A stretch of 64,000 nt of DNA. It comes from Cylicocyclus nassatus (lineage: Eukaryota > Nematoda > Chromadorea > Rhabditida > Strongylidae). The notes under the pieces were generated by a model. The model ran no database searches and had not been told where the DNA came from. It saw nothing but the letters and a program-made list of their open reading frames with translations. This document shows positions 12,703-25,060 of this stretch, in pieces; the first letter of the stretch is position 1; each line of letters starts with the position of its first letter. Position numbers and translations under genes: made by a program. The DNA lies in the NCBI GenBank assembly GCA_958299035.1, contig CATQJL010000001.1, positions 6,626,284 through 6,690,283 on the forward strand. Direction: 5' to 3'.

Positions 12703-12879
12703 CCCTTTGCTACAACCAGATCGGCGGCTGGAAGGCGTGGATCCGTGACCTAATTAAGGCTAGAAGATGATCAGAAAGCATGTTCGCTAGGGAGGCGCAG
12801 AGTGCGTCGCGGACGCAGGCAGTCGCTTCCTAGGTCACGAAGCCCCGCCTTACAACAGCCAATCTGGTTGAGGCAAAGT
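12703..12879. mobile_element. 160-bp MITE family, copy 3
   Basis: The left part holds GGCGGCTGGAAGGCG and GTGACCTAATTAAGGC. The right part holds TAGGTCACGAAGCCCCGCC and AGCCAATCTGGTTGAGGC. The centre has GAGGCGCAGAGTGCGTCGC. The termini are more diverged than in the copy at 9.3 kb. Confidence 0.65.
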
Positions 12880-14518
12880 GTACAGCATTGCGTCAAACCT
12901 TTTCTCTCTCGACTTTTTTATGGCAATCTTGACATCACGTTACTAATTTGTAGTAAAGCAACATGGATCACAAAGAAATTTATTTTTTGAGTTAAAAGGC
13001 GCAATTTGCACGATGATTAGTATGCCATCATACAAAAATGTAATTGTTTCATTCATTAGCTTTTCAAAGTCGTACAATGTCTCATTCTTTGCAAGCAATT
13101 TCTATCTTTATAGTCAACTTTTGGTCTTATCTTTTGAAAAAAATCTACGTCTGAGAAGTTGATTCTGCTTCAACAAAAACAGCAAGTTTTTGACTACTAA
13201 TTTCGTTTCTGCGCTTTGTGGAAATTCCAAAACCTTCTAGAAAAACAGCAAAAGTACTATGATAGAGATTCAGAAATGGCATTTAACTCAAAAATTTTCC
13301 AGAGCCAGAGCTTCCCCCCCCTCTCTTCCCCTCCTTATCTTACCACATAAAAATTTCGCAAAATCCCCGAAGATGATTTCCTTGTGTAGTGACCACAAGC
13401 AAATGACTCGAAAACCTGCACAGTCAGAATAGATTTGTAAATTTTTTGAATCTGGGAATATCTCAAAAAAGAGTTTGAAACGTAAATTCATCAAGTTTTG
13501 TTTATGGTGTGTTTTATGCCAATGGAGGTTCAAAATTCAGTCTTAATCATCTTCCGTACCCAATAAATCATCCCAATCGCACTTAAATCATGAAGGGCTC
13601 GTACATTAATTTACCTTACCTGGTTATTTTGATTATGAATCAAAATTTATTAGTAATGTTGCCATTTACCTACACTCCTCTTTTCTGCTTGAAGAAAAGA
13701 AAACAAATCATTCCCTCACCCATTTCTTCTTTCACCATTCTACAGTTTGTTCCATCTTCCAATCATCCATTCATTTGACTCCTTCACAACAACCTAAAGC
13801 CTGGAATTTTTTTCAAATATAGCATCAAGGTTCACCCTGGTCACAATGCCTCATGCGGAGTTATGGCAGTGGAAGGCCATCGTAAACTGTGGAATGAGAG
13901 TTTTTTGAGTTAATACCTCCAATAGGAACAAATGAGACAAATGCATGACTTGAAAGCGCCCATTAGGAGTCGCGATGTAAAAAAGATTTCTTTGAGGTCT
14001 CTGGGATGCTGTGGAAGCGTGATGGGGATAGAGAAAAAAGCTAATCTGTATTTCAAATTTTTCATGGAACATGGTGGCTTCAAGAACTCCAAAAACGTTT
14101 TAACTGTATGAAATACATGTTCCTACGATTCGGCAAAGATCATACAAAATCATCCATTATTAATGACGTGTTTCACATTCTCCAATGAGTTAATCAAATC
14201 TGTTGAGCGATGACGATGCTAATCACAAGTGTCTAAATGCCTTGGCCAAGTTCATGCTCATTTTTCACTAAAAGAAACCCGTTGTCCCTCTCCTCACAAA
14301 AAAATATGCGGCCGTTACGAAGACCTTAGCTTTTGCGTTCGTGCGGTCCACCATGGATGCAACTTATATATTGTGATATATTCCGTATAGCTTCGATTCT
14401 GCTACTTTTCGAGTCCAGACACTGCGTCACATCGAACATAAGTCGAAAGGAGCGTGAGTAATTCCGTGACTCGTCCAAACTTGGACTTCAGCTTTTGCAT
14501 TTTGTTTCCTCCGTTCTT
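12880..14518. other. Intergenic, nothing recognised
   Basis: No supported coding exons or repeat ends were found. The pyrimidine tract near 13315 and the short open frames on both strands are unremarkable. Confidence 0.35.
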
Positions 14519-14996
14519 CTCAGACAAATGACCGGAACTTCCGCAGAGCGTTTACGGAACTTCCGCTCACCTGCGGAAGTTCCGAAATGAGGTCTTGCGG
14601 AAGTTCCGAGAATTCCAACCACAACAGCAAAAGAGAACACCGAAGCGAGATTTAAACCTCACTCTATTGACTGTGAGACCCACCTCCTCTACACTATGAC
14701 TGACATGTTCGATAATGCATTCTAGTTGTTGGCGAGGCAAAATCACGAGACAACTCATTCAAAATCCTGCGGAAGTTCTGGCAAGCCAAAGTGCTGCGGA
14801 ACTTCTGGCATTTTTCTGAATTTCCGCAGGATTTTGAAGAAGGTTCTGCGGAAGTTCCGATTTTCAACCAGTTTGGCATGAAAATCTCGCGGAAGTTTCG
14901 ATTTTCAACGTTTTCGTTTTTGCAATTGCAAACAAAGTCCTGCGGAACTTCTGCAAATTTGGCTTGTCCTGCGGAAGTTCCGGTGATTTGTCTGAG
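14519..14996. mobile_element. CTCAGACA-terminus element, GCGGAAGTTCCGC family, copy 2
   Basis: The ends are intact inverted repeats: left CTCAGACAAATGACCGGAAC, right CCGGTGATTTGTCTGAG. The length is 478 bp, close to the 481 bp of the copy at 2.7 kb. The interior contains repeated GCGGAAGTTCCG and GCGGAACTT motifs plus shared unique blocks such as AGACCCACCTCCT and AACCACAACAGCAAAAGAGA. It is flanked by TT on both sides, which would fit a 2-bp target duplication but is weak alone. Confidence 0.8.
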
Positions 14997-15440
14997 TTTT
15001 TGGGCAACTGAAGAACATTCTGCAGAAAAAGATTTTCGGATTACAGTGCTATGCCATGGTCGTTGAATTTCATTTATCTATAAAATAGTTTACTTCCTCA
15101 AATAATACAGTTTTCTTCAAAGTACATCTCGTTTTCGGAAAGTCTTAAAATAATATTTTTCAAAATTGCAAAATCTGTGATCAAAAATACTTATGAGTAG
15201 TGTGTATACCGTAGAATTGTGGTACTTGTACTGTAGGCAAGACATAGCCACTGCTCTGCATTTATAACTTTACTGCACTTAGTATTCTAAACACAAATGA
15301 TTCTATTATCAAAAGGTTGTCTAGCCAAGATAAGAGCTTTAATATCGGTCAAAATTCATGAAATGACTACCTTAGTCCTGTAGTAAATCTCAACTTGAAA
15401 TGCCTACCTAGTAACACTTTATTGCTGGTAAACTAAACTA

Positions 15441-15535
15441 CCCTTTGATTCAACAGGATTGGCGGCTGGTGGGTGGGGCTCAAGTCCTCGCTGCCGCATC
15501 GCCTGGCTCTGCACCTCTTTCGTAATCGTGCTCTC
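15441..15535. mobile_element. 160-bp MITE family, truncated copy 4
   Basis: It starts CCCTTTGATTCAACAGG, then ATTGGCGGCTGG, and keeps a partial GC-rich centre, but no mirrored right end is visible. It is probably a 3'-truncated relic. Confidence 0.5.
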
Positions 15536-18172
15536 AATTGAAGCTTTCCTACGCTCGTGATGGGAAAGTAATTAGAATCTTGTTCCTAATCTCAAAGACT
15601 TATTGTTAGCGCAGATAAAGTTTGATAAAAAGCATATCTCAAAGCCTATAAATTCTTTTTACAATAGCTAAAAACCAGAATTAGTCAAGCGAACTTTGCC
15701 ACAGTCTGGCTCCTCCCACTCAGCCTTTCTCCACCCTCTGGCCCTATGTTCATGCATATTTGCACTTGCACCTTGCCTGAGCAGTAATGTGTGGACGTGC
15801 CCTGACTTGAGATCGGTTTTCCGAAACTAGAACTCTAACTATTTTATTTTGCGTGTCGTCACTCGAAACAGCTTATTTTAAATAATTCTCAATTTTGTTG
15901 AACCGCCGACACTCAGTTTTGCAAGTTGGATTTGCAATCATTGCCTACAACCTATAAGCCTTTATCACTTACAGCTGTATAAGTCTGAAGCAGCAGTAGT
16001 AAACGAATTTTTTGTTGTTGAAGAGAATGATTTATTGAAGACAAATACAACTGTCAAGGGACCATTTAGTCTAATTGATATCAATACACCTCTCATACTT
16101 TCTCTCCCTTCTAGCTATATGTAAGCTATGAATAAGAATGCAGTTACATCATTACAAGCCCATATATTGAATATATGCGCCATAACGTCTCCAGTTTTTC
16201 TGTTCTCGAAGCAGGTGAAGATCTAACAGTAGTTTTCATTGCCTTCAAGGTGTTCCACTAAAACAGAGGAGAAAAGGATAATTCTCTTTTTGAGTACCTT
16301 CCAAGGAGAAGAAGAGAGAGAAAGTGGTGCAAAAAATAATGCTATTGTTTTGGTGGTAACTTTGGGTTCCCGATTGTAATCTATGGAAGGCCAAACTTCA
16401 ATCAGAGCCAAATTATTGAGGATAAGGCCATTTGCTATTTTCCTGAAACTTCCTCTTCTTCCTTCCAGTTTGCAGCAAACTAAAACTATCTCATTTTCGG
16501 TGCTAAGAAGAATATATAAAACTTTTTTTTGCTGATTCATTGACAAAGCGTGCATCCGCAAAGAGCCAAGCTACATTAGAATTCGAGGTATCGCTTAGAA
16601 AATGTACCTACTTAGAGACAATCACATTATTGCTATTCATCGTCATTGAGGCATGAAAGGAAGAGGGGAAAAATTGCTAAGGCCCTTAATTTTATATAAA
16701 GGTGATCCGAGCTGCACTCCCTTCCCCACTTCCCACTTCAGCCAGCTTTTCCCATAAATTACTTTTCATTCACGCAACTTGGCAGCTCGTAACTCAAAAT
16801 TTCAGTTGATTTGTTATCGCCCGACGTCGGCTCAATTCGGATCACATGGCTAATAAATACTTGTCTGTCGTCACACTTCAACGACATCGAAATACGCCTA
16901 GCGTGACATGACTACTGTAGATGATGGATGTGTGAGGTTGGACGTGAAGGCTTCAAAATCCACATTCATTCGGACCAATTTTATTCTGCCAAACTTCTTT
17001 TTTCGCTGCAATCCATTAGTATACGGTAGGCGGCAACGCCTCCCAGGTGTGAGAGCTCATTTTGTTGTCAGCTCACCTTTCAAGCTAGAGACTTACTGCC
17101 TTGCTAGTTTACTTCTCCCTTTCCTGGGACAAAGGTTTGAGAGGGGGGGGGGGGAGTATGGTGCAGAATTTTTCTGGTCCAGCAACAGAATTTATTAATT
17201 AGAGAGAAGAGTGCGTAGACACCGATTAATTCGCATCATACTTGTTCCATGCTTGTTTGTTCCAACTAATGACGCCAAAGTCTAATTTTTCATAGCCCAA
17301 ATTGCTTCAATTACAATATTATTTAGATTTTGTACCTGCAAACGTAACCCTTCAACTAGAAGTTTTTCTAAATAGTCATTTAATCTATCAGTTTGTGGAA
17401 AAGAATGAAGTCCATTCTCATAAACTGGATGGACAATAAATATCAGAAAAAGCAATCAGTGTTATCTTGTTTTTGCAAAACTCCCTAGGGCTAGTGAGTA
17501 AGTATTTAGGGTACGATGGTTAGAGGGGGGAGGTCTAATTTGAAGTTGCACTCTTATGATAGATGATCAAATCATTCGGTGTGCGTTTTTATCAGCATAA
17601 AAAATGCGATATTCATCATCATATCTTTATTTGCCGCAAACCTCTCGGGGAAAAGCGGGGGGAGGGGGAGAGGAGGAGCAAAGTTTGGGTAGGTCTAGGT
17701 ATGACAAATACTTACACAAGCTTTATTCTTTTTTCTAATACAAGCTAACTACCAAAGAATTTTCTGGCAGCTATGCTACCTTATAACTGACGTCAAGATA
17801 GGCAAAAAAATCATACTAATGAAATTTCCGCAAGGCACATTCAACTTTTTTGGTTAGAATGGTTTGCAAATGTGCAATAAGGGCTTTCAAGCAATTTATT
17901 CAATTTAGCAGAAAAAATCTCTTCTGCTTGCTTTCTTCCTTCTCAGTCATTGCTTTCTCTAGGTTCCGACAATAAAAAATTAGCATTTTTGTAGCAGAGG
18001 CGTAGAAACATAGAAACCAAAAGTTTTCGCTATGATGAAATAATTGAATTGATGATGTGTGATTTCGGAAAATAAATGTTAAAAAAAATTAAAATAAAAT
18101 AAAAAATAGCACCAAATACTAAAAATAAATATAATAATACAATGATAATACAACAATACAATATATTAGGTT
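15536..18172. other. Intergenic, nothing recognised
   Basis: This is a long AT-rich stretch with several G- or A-rich runs (for example near 17143 and 17655). It contains open frames under about 115 codons on both strands without domains or coherent splice sites. No gene is supported. Confidence 0.35.
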
Positions 18173-18864
18173 GAACCGAAAGTTCTGTCCCTCCATTTTC
18201 AAAAATTCGTAACTTCGCCAGATTTCAACGGATTTGCTTGCTCGTAATTTCATTAGAAAGAATAGATCTTCCGCTTTCAAGCGCTGTTTTATGTAGCTTC
18301 TGCTTCGCACTGAGTGCCGAGATAAAAATGGAAAACTAAGACCATGTAAAGTTTGACCATTTTAAGTTAGGTACCAAAAATCTGGAATGCTGCAGAAAAA
18401 TCTGAAATCGTCAGTACCCTACCCTTTGCATCTGTGAAAAGTTTGTGTTGTTTGGACATCTCTGTGAGAAGTTATGATTTTCACGAAAATTGCCAAATTA
18501 ATTAATTTTGGCGTTATCCATAGTAAACTCGATATTCATAACTTCTCACAGAGATGTCCAAACAACACAAACTTTTCACAGATGCAAAGGGTAGGCCAAA
18601 AAACATATGTACTGACGATTTCAGATTTTTCTGCAGCATTCCAGATTTTTGGTGACCTAACTTAAAATGGTCAAAGTTTACATGGTCTTAGTTTTCCATT
18701 TTTATCTCGGCACTCAGTGCGAAGCAGAAGCTACATAAAACAGCGCTTGAAAGCGGAAGATCTATTCTTTCTAATAAAATTACGAGCAAGCAAATCCGTT
18801 GAAATCTGGCGAAGTTACGAATTTTTGAAAATGGAGGGACAGAACTTTCGGTTCAACCTAATAT
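18173..18864. mobile_element. Long foldback MITE (two arms of about 340 bp)
   Basis: The left arm starts ATATTAGGTTGAACCG, then AAAGTTCTGTCCCTCC. The right arm is its near-perfect inverse and ends at GGTTCAACCTAATATA. Almost the whole 692 bp pairs with itself around a short centre near 18510. High arm identity implies recent insertion or conversion. The flanks are TATA-rich, consistent with a TA target, and there is no coding capacity. A more decayed relative lies at 4853-5423. Confidence 0.8.
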
Positions 18865-19220
18865 AATGCTAATTAATCGCTAAAAAATATTTTACGAATA
18901 AGAATAAAATAGAATAAAAATACTTTATGAGCATCGGATAAGAGTGTAAACCTCCTTATAGGGAAGTTTGTTTATAAAGACTTAGGTATGTTGGCTATAT
19001 TGAGTGAACCAAAACTCAATTAGACTGGAAGTAGCCTTTTCTGTCCTGCTTCGAGCCCTTGAACCTACTCTTTACCAAAAAAAAATAATTCAACTCCAGA
19101 TCATCACCTTATTCCTATACTTATTCTTCTACTGATTTCTCTCGTCATTCATTTTTCGTTGAAATAATTTTTATTCATCGAAATTACTGCCACCATTTCC
19201 TCCCAAAAAATCGTTTCAGG

Positions 19221-22195
19221 ATGCGTGTCAGCGGATTTCTCGTCTTCATTGCCTGTATCATCGCTTGGGCTTTTGCATCACCGATAAGCGATTCGGAAGC
19301 AGCCTACAGGATATGTAAGCATTTTTAGCAAAAAATGCCCCCCTCCCACCCACCCCTTCCCGTTCTCTCACATTCTCTGCAGTTCCCCCATCTTTGAACA
19401 AGGTTTTTTTTTCAGTGAATAAATATCTTCAACGATTTGGGTCCGATGATCTGCAGGACTACTACTTGGCTGGAGATCATGGGTGAGTCCTTTAAAAGTC
19501 TTACAACCTTTAATCCTGGCTTGAACTTCGGTCCCTAATATGGAAATCAAGCCAGAAGAGCTTTGATACATAAAACCTATTGCTTATGTGCATAATATTA
19601 CCATTTATAGGATTCCCTGGGGAAGGATGTTGGGGAGGGGGGGGGGTAGAATGATGATGAAGTCATCAAACTCATTATCGATGCTGCTTTGTCACCTGGA
19701 GAGTGGCAATGATGAATTGTTTCATGTACTAGCCGTCTAATTATGAAGCTTGGAAGTAATTTGCACTCGAGGAGAGAGGAAAGGGGAAGGAGAGTATATT
19801 TTCTTGCAAAAGCTTGCAAATTTTGCAGCTTGGAAAATTCTCCCAAGGGATCTTTAGAAATAAGATTTTGCAGAAATCAGACGAAGAGAAAAGGAGATTT
19901 GCGGGTTTTGTCAGATTTGATGTCACGTACTGTAAAACCAATCATCCTTTTATTGAATTTTGAGAAAAAGAAAAAGCAACAGGAACCGAATTCTGAATCT
20001 CGAGGCCAAGTTATTATTCTGTCTTTTCACCTGAATCAATATTTGCAAATTGAGCTGAAAATTTTGTTCTCGAATTTTTCCACCAAATTAGAAAAGAAGC
20101 TCAGCTGTATGTTCTACAAATTGTCTGGACTTTTGAGAATTCTATCTTTCAAGTGTTCTGCTGACTTGTTTGCTTTGCCCTGCAGAGAAGCTAATTCAAA
20201 ACAAACACAAATGTCGTCATGTTTAGAAAAACTTGGGCACCTGAAGAACTTTGTGACAACATTTATGGTTGCCAAAAGCAGTTTTGGGACTCAAAGAGAA
20301 TTTACTAGCTCTTCAAAATCATTCATTTGCGAAGATTATGTAGATGCCAAAATTCAAGTTGGCCTCAAATTCTGGATGAGCTTGTCCTAAAGTTACTGAC
20401 CTTTGTAGTTGGATGCTTAAACTAGAAAAAAATCTTTTGCTATTTATTTTTCCTACTACAATATTTTAGCACGTAGTATAGACGCGTATCATTTCCATTT
20501 GATACGGTAACTGCGCAGTATACGGTAGTACCTTTCCTCTGACTTAAAAAACCAAATTGACACCGGAAAATAGATATGAAATTATTTACTATTTTATGAA
20601 AATGCGGCATTTAAGTCTGAGATAATACTTACAAGGGAACCGTGTCGAGTCGAAGTGGCCTTTCCCATGAGACCCATACAGCTTTAAAGTGTATTAAGCT
20701 GTGATTCCAATTCTGCCTTCCAAATCTGCCAAGCGCCTCTGGACCCCGAGTTATGACCGTTCTTCGGAACGAAAAATGAATGCAGAATTTGGGTAAAATT
20801 GATTGTTACAATCTTTCCAGCGCTCAGGTAAAGCAATGTTGAGTATTAGCATATTAAATAAAATGTATCCATTGCATAAACAGCTCTGATACTTGACACT
20901 GGACCATTTGAGCAAATTTGGGCGATTTTGCTCGGCAGATTCGACAGAGGCGCTTGGCAGATTTGGAAAACAGATTTGAAATCACCGATTAATGCTCTTC
21001 AAAGCAATATGGGTCTCATCTGGAAAGGCCACTTCGACTAGACACACCTTCCCTTGTTAGTAAAATCACGTTTTATGCATTCGAAACCATTGATGAGTTG
21101 CTATAGAAGTTAGGCCCCCAAATGTGAAGAAAATTGATTAATTAACAACTTTGTAGCATCGTTTCTATTCCATTTGGTTGTTTAATTGTTAATTAGCCGC
21201 CCTGAACCAACAAATAGTTCTCAGACCAGTCTTTCTCAGGGCTTTAAAAATTCATAAGCACTAATTCTATGCAAGCTTTTTTGTTTTGGGACTTGTTATT
21301 GTCTATTCCGCACTGAGGACAAATGCAAAATTCTTCTTAGTCTGCACAAAACTAAGTCGTAATTGGCAGAATTTTCTTGCAGAACTGGGGAATTTTGAAG
21401 CAGCATTATCGAAATACCTTTTGAATCTTGAATCAATTCCAGAACTCCAAGTTGTACCCGATGCAGTCATATACACGCAGAACAAATACGTACTACTTGC
21501 GAGAAAACCTTGAAATTTTGCTCATTGTAGATATTTTTAGCCCCGACAGGCTATAGGCATTTTTCAGTACATTGTGTGATTTTCGGAAATGCACTCATTC
21601 ATCAATCGAAGCTCATTACTCATTCTCCAAGGCAATGACATCTAGCAACTTTGCTTAAAGTTGTCAATTATGTCATTACTGGATCGTCAATTGATGTTGG
21701 AACTTATAATGAGCATCATCAGTTGCAGTAGAAAAAAGGGCAGCAAAAAGTAGTTGGACATATAGTTAGAGAATGGTTTGAAACGGGGGGGGGGGGATGA
21801 GGGATAAAACGGGGAAGAAATGAGTTTTTTTCCTGATATTCCTAGGTACGTAAAAGTTGGCAAATATGTGCGGAAGCTCCAAGATTTTCGTAAAGGGGCA
21901 GGGAAAGATTGTGCTCTTATCCTTTTCCGTATAGTGGCAGGAATGTAAAGAATGTTCTTGAATTTTGCTACTTTTACAATACATTTCTTTTCTTATTCGT
22001 AAAGAATCACTTGACATTTTTCTTAAGTTTTGATAGTATCCCACTATAACAACCTCTAAAACAAACTTTTTATGAAATTCAAAGAACAATAGGGCATTGT
22101 CTTTGCACGAAAGACTATTTCTTATAGCTATGCTATGCTTTTATTTCAGCTCGATCAAGCGCGGATTGGGCCCAAGACCTCTACGTTTCGGCTAA
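19221..22195 (+). CDS. flp-21: FMRFamide-like neuropeptide precursor FLP-21
   Basis: The gene has three exons: 19221-19314, 19416-19482 and 22150-22195. They join in phase to give 68 residues. Residues 1-19 or so form a signal peptide (MRVSGFLVFIACIIAWAFA). After a spacer containing LNKYLQRFGSDDL, the precursor ends KR-GLGPRPLRFG-stop: a dibasic cleavage site, one peptide, and a C-terminal glycine that donates the amide. GLGPRPLRF-amide is the peptide encoded by flp-21 in C. elegans, where it is a ligand of the receptor NPR-1 and affects aggregation and foraging. The start is preceded by TTTCAG-G, a likely trans-splice or 5'UTR acceptor. Introns use GTAAGC/TTTCAG, GTGAGT/TTTCAG. Intron 2 is about 2.7 kb and carries a MITE at 20631-21057. 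The function of this ortholog is inferred from the exact peptide match. Confidence 0.94.
20631..21057. mobile_element. MITE with ACAAGGGAA termini inside flp-21 intron 2
   Basis: The left end ACAAGGGAACCGTGTCGAG, then TCGAAGTGGCCTTTCC, is mirrored on the right by GGAAAGGCCACTTCGACTAG, then ACACACCTTCCCTTGT. A second inner pair matches TCTGCCAAGCGCCTCT with AGAGGCGCTTGGCAGA. The length is 427 bp and no transposase is present. Confidence 0.75.
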
Positions 22196-22964
22196 GTGGA
22201 CGTTGATGGGTAGAGTGATAGTTTGAACGCCAACACCACGCCAAAAACTCTAACTACACATACCCACCTCGTCAATGCGTCTATCAAATCTCTACAAGGC
22301 CAACATCCACCAAATAACATCTATCTATTTACTGTCTTACTTTGCTGTCGTTCGCTGCTATGATGTGTTGATAAAGAAGAGTATAGGTTTTCTAGTGATC
22401 TTGCGATTTAGTAAACACTGATCAAATATAAAGTCTCATATGTACTATGAATAGGACATGGAAGGAAAAGCCTACGAATTTCAATGAAAAGTATTGTGAA
22501 GTAGTGAGAAGTCTTTCACCAGGAAAAGTGAACATCATAACAAGTACGTCCAGAGAAGGATAAGGTTTTGAAAAATATAACAAAGAATCATCCTGCACAA
22601 ACAAAACAAACTCATTCCTTCATTCAGAGTTCAATCTCAATCAGGCTAACATTGGAAAGACAGGAATCTGCCTCAAAAACATGACAGTTCCATGCCTTTG
22701 TTTCAAGCATGATGAATCAGGTCCATGGAAATGAGAACCAAGACCCCAGTATGTCGTGAAAGCAAGGATTCTCATCACTCTTATCAAGTCTGTGGTAAAA
22801 ACCTTTTCCTTTCTACGAGGAATAAGACAGTAAGACCGGTAGTAATCCCGCAACTGGCAGCTCTCGCTCTCAGCCTGTCGTCAACTCTACCTGAGACCGA
22901 CGAAAACTCTAGCCCAACATTTACTCCTACACAACACTTTTCAGGGGGAATCTTGTTTGGCCAT

Positions 22965-24070
22965 CTCAGACAACGGATAGGACCCCTCCGGCGGAGAAAT
23001 GGCAGGGCCGCGGGGTTTCTTCAGCGGGGTGTCTGCCACTCCTGCTCCGGAGCCCTCCCATTTGTGCTCCGGAGCCCTCCCATTTTGTGCTGCGGAGGCC
23101 TCCCATTTTGTGCTCCGGAGCCCTCCCATTTGTGCTCCGGAGAACTCCCATTTTGTGCTCCGGAGCCCTCCCATTTCTGCTCCGGAGCCCTCCCATTTGC
23201 GCTCCGGAGGCCTCCCATTTTCTGTTCCGGAGACCTCCCACTTGTGCTCCGGAGCCCTCCCATTTTGTGCTCCAGGCCCTCCCATTCAGTGCTCCGGAGA
23301 CCTCCCATTTTGTGCTCCGGAGACTTCCCATTTTGTGCTCCGGAGCCCTCCCATTTCTGCTCCGGAGCCCTCCCATTTTGTGCTCCGGAGGCCTCCCATT
23401 TTGTGCTCCGGAGCCCTCCCATTTGTGCTCCGGAGAACTCCCATTTTCTGCTCCGGAGACCTCCCATTTTCTGCTCCGGGCCCTCCCATTTTGTGCTCCG
23501 GAGGCCTCCCATTTTGTGCTCCGGAGCCCTCCCATTTGTGCTCCGGAGAACTCCCATTTTCTGCTCCGGAGACCTCCCATTTTCTGCTCCGGAGACCTCC
23601 CACTTGCGCTCCGGCCTCCCATTTAGTGCTCCGGAGACCTCCCATTTTGTGCTCCGGAGACCTCCCATTTTTGCTCCGGAGACCTCCCATTTCTGCTCCG
23701 GAGCCCTACCATTTTGTGCTCCGGAGCCCTCCCATTTTGTGCTCCGGAGCCCTCCCATTTGTGCACCGTAGACCTCCCATTTGTGCTCCGGACCCCTCCC
23801 ATTTTCTGCTCCGCGGCTCTCCCAAATCTGGCGGACTCGCGGCGGGCAAATTTCTCCGGCGCGGCTCTGCCAAATCTGGCGTATCTTCGGAGCAGAAATG
23901 GCGTACCTTTGCAGCAGGGCCGGAGAAGCGTCCCACTTGCCTGCCAGTGATGTCACCGCGACCTACAAGAAGGGACCGCCCATTTGCCCCGCTCTCATTG
24001 GTCAACTGGGTCCGGCGCGACTCTGGCAGATTCCGACTGTCCGACGGAGGGGTCCGGTCGATTGTCTGAG
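22965..24070. mobile_element. CTCAGACA-terminus element carrying a CTCCGGAG minisatellite
   Basis: The left end CTCAGACAACGGATAGGAC, then CCCTCCG, mirrors the right end CGGAGGGG, then TCCGGTCGATTGTCTGAG, over about 26 bp. The 1106-bp element is far more GC-rich than its surroundings. It is flanked by AT on both sides (possible 2-bp duplication). The interior is a minisatellite at 23041-23820 followed by a diverged GC-rich tail with CTCCGGCGCGGCTCTGCCAA-type blocks. The long overlapping open frames on both strands (up to 356 codons) come from a stop-poor repeat and are not genes. Confidence 0.8.
23041..23820. repeat. GC-rich minisatellite, 22-24 bp unit (about 33 copies)
   Basis: Tandem units of the form GCTCCGGAGCCCTCCCATTTTGT differ mainly in three positions: GCC, GAC, GGC or GAA after CCGGA; three or four T; and TG or TC before the next CTCCGG. 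Each unit holds the palindrome CTCCGGAG. Length variation of one base shifts the frame repeatedly, and stops are nearly absent in all frames. Unit variants such as GAACTCCC recur in blocks, suggesting higher-order duplication. Confidence 0.9.
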
Positions 24071-24140
24071 ATAGTGACCTTAAGAAGCTTACATTGGAGG
24101 TGGAGATTTTGAAAACCTCTTATGCAAAACTACGGTACAG

Positions 24141-24406
24141 TCGAATCATTTCATATGATCATATGTGTCGTTGCACACACCGTCCTTTGGCGTTCCCATC
24201 CTGGGTTCTGGGAGGAGGCAATCCTTCAGTTAAGTGTTTTTGTTGCGTTCTCAATGTTTCCTTTTTTTAGGTACGATTCACCTCAAAATGATGTAAGCGA
24301 TAGCAATCGGTCGCTCTCTTGCGTTTTTGCGATCACAAATCCAAGATGAGGACGCCAAACCTGAACGGTGTGTGCGGGTGCACACATAATCATATGAAAT
24401 GATTCG
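24141..24406. mobile_element. MITE with CGAATCATTTCATATGAT termini
   Basis: The left CGAATCATTTCATATGATCA...GTGTGTCGTTGCACACACCG is mirrored on the right by CGGTGTGTGCGGGTGCACAC...ATCATATGAAATGATTCG. The inner pair GGCGTTCCCATCCTGG and CCAAGATGAGGACGCC also mirrors. The total is 266 bp, and it is non-autonomous. Confidence 0.75.
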
Positions 24407-24982
24407 AATATATTGCCGTTATATTGCATAATATATATATATACATAATATTGCCGTTAGAAGTTAAGTGTAACAAGACTTATGTAACAACCTAATAGAT
24501 ACTGGCAACCTTGCAAAGTAATCTGCAGGCGCCTAATGAGACTCACGCGGTGAGAGCGCCGGCAGGGAAAACATGGGGATAGTGCACTCTTAAGAGAGAA
24601 AGGACTCAGCAGCCCTACTTGCCCCTACCACCTCGATGTACTGGCACCTAGCTTAGAGTGCCTTCAAATCTGGGAATGCGGCAATATCACACAATTACGT
24701 CAAGCAAAATCGAAAATTTTACGCTCTATCAAAATCATTTCTGTCATGATTTGGTGTTTTCCTGATTAAATGATGTATACAGAAGAATCTGCATCGTCAC
24801 AAAACCCGAGCAAGTATCATTTTCTTTTTGCATCCTTCCTCGCCTGTAACAATTCCGTCTCTTCTTTGCCCGTAACAATCAGCTGTTGTTTCAGGTCCAA
24901 AAACTCACAACGTTATAGATATGCCCTCTTACATGTGGCATTTGTTTGTGCATTCCTGCTGTTTTTTCGCGAAAAACAGGAA

Positions 24983-25060
24983 ATGACCGAGTGGTCGATT
25001 GGTTAGTGCGCAAACACTCGAAGTTGAGGCATGCAGGTCCGAATGCGCGCAATGTCAATG
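24983..25060 (+). other. Possible tRNA-derived (SINE-like) sequence
   Basis: The stretch GAGTGGTCGATTGGTTAGTG resembles a tRNA D-arm/A-box (TGGNNNAGTGG type). About 40 bases on, GGTCCGAATGC resembles a T-arm/B-box (GGTTCGAATCC). I cannot fold a full cloverleaf with an acceptor stem, so this is at best a tRNA pseudogene or a SINE head. Sequence continuing to about 25240 may be its body. Confidence 0.3.

Noticed and set aside
22725..24074. Long overlapping open frames on both strands (up to 356 codons)
   Set aside because: They are read-throughs of the CTCCGGAG minisatellite, open in nearly all frames, with no start context or conserved frame.
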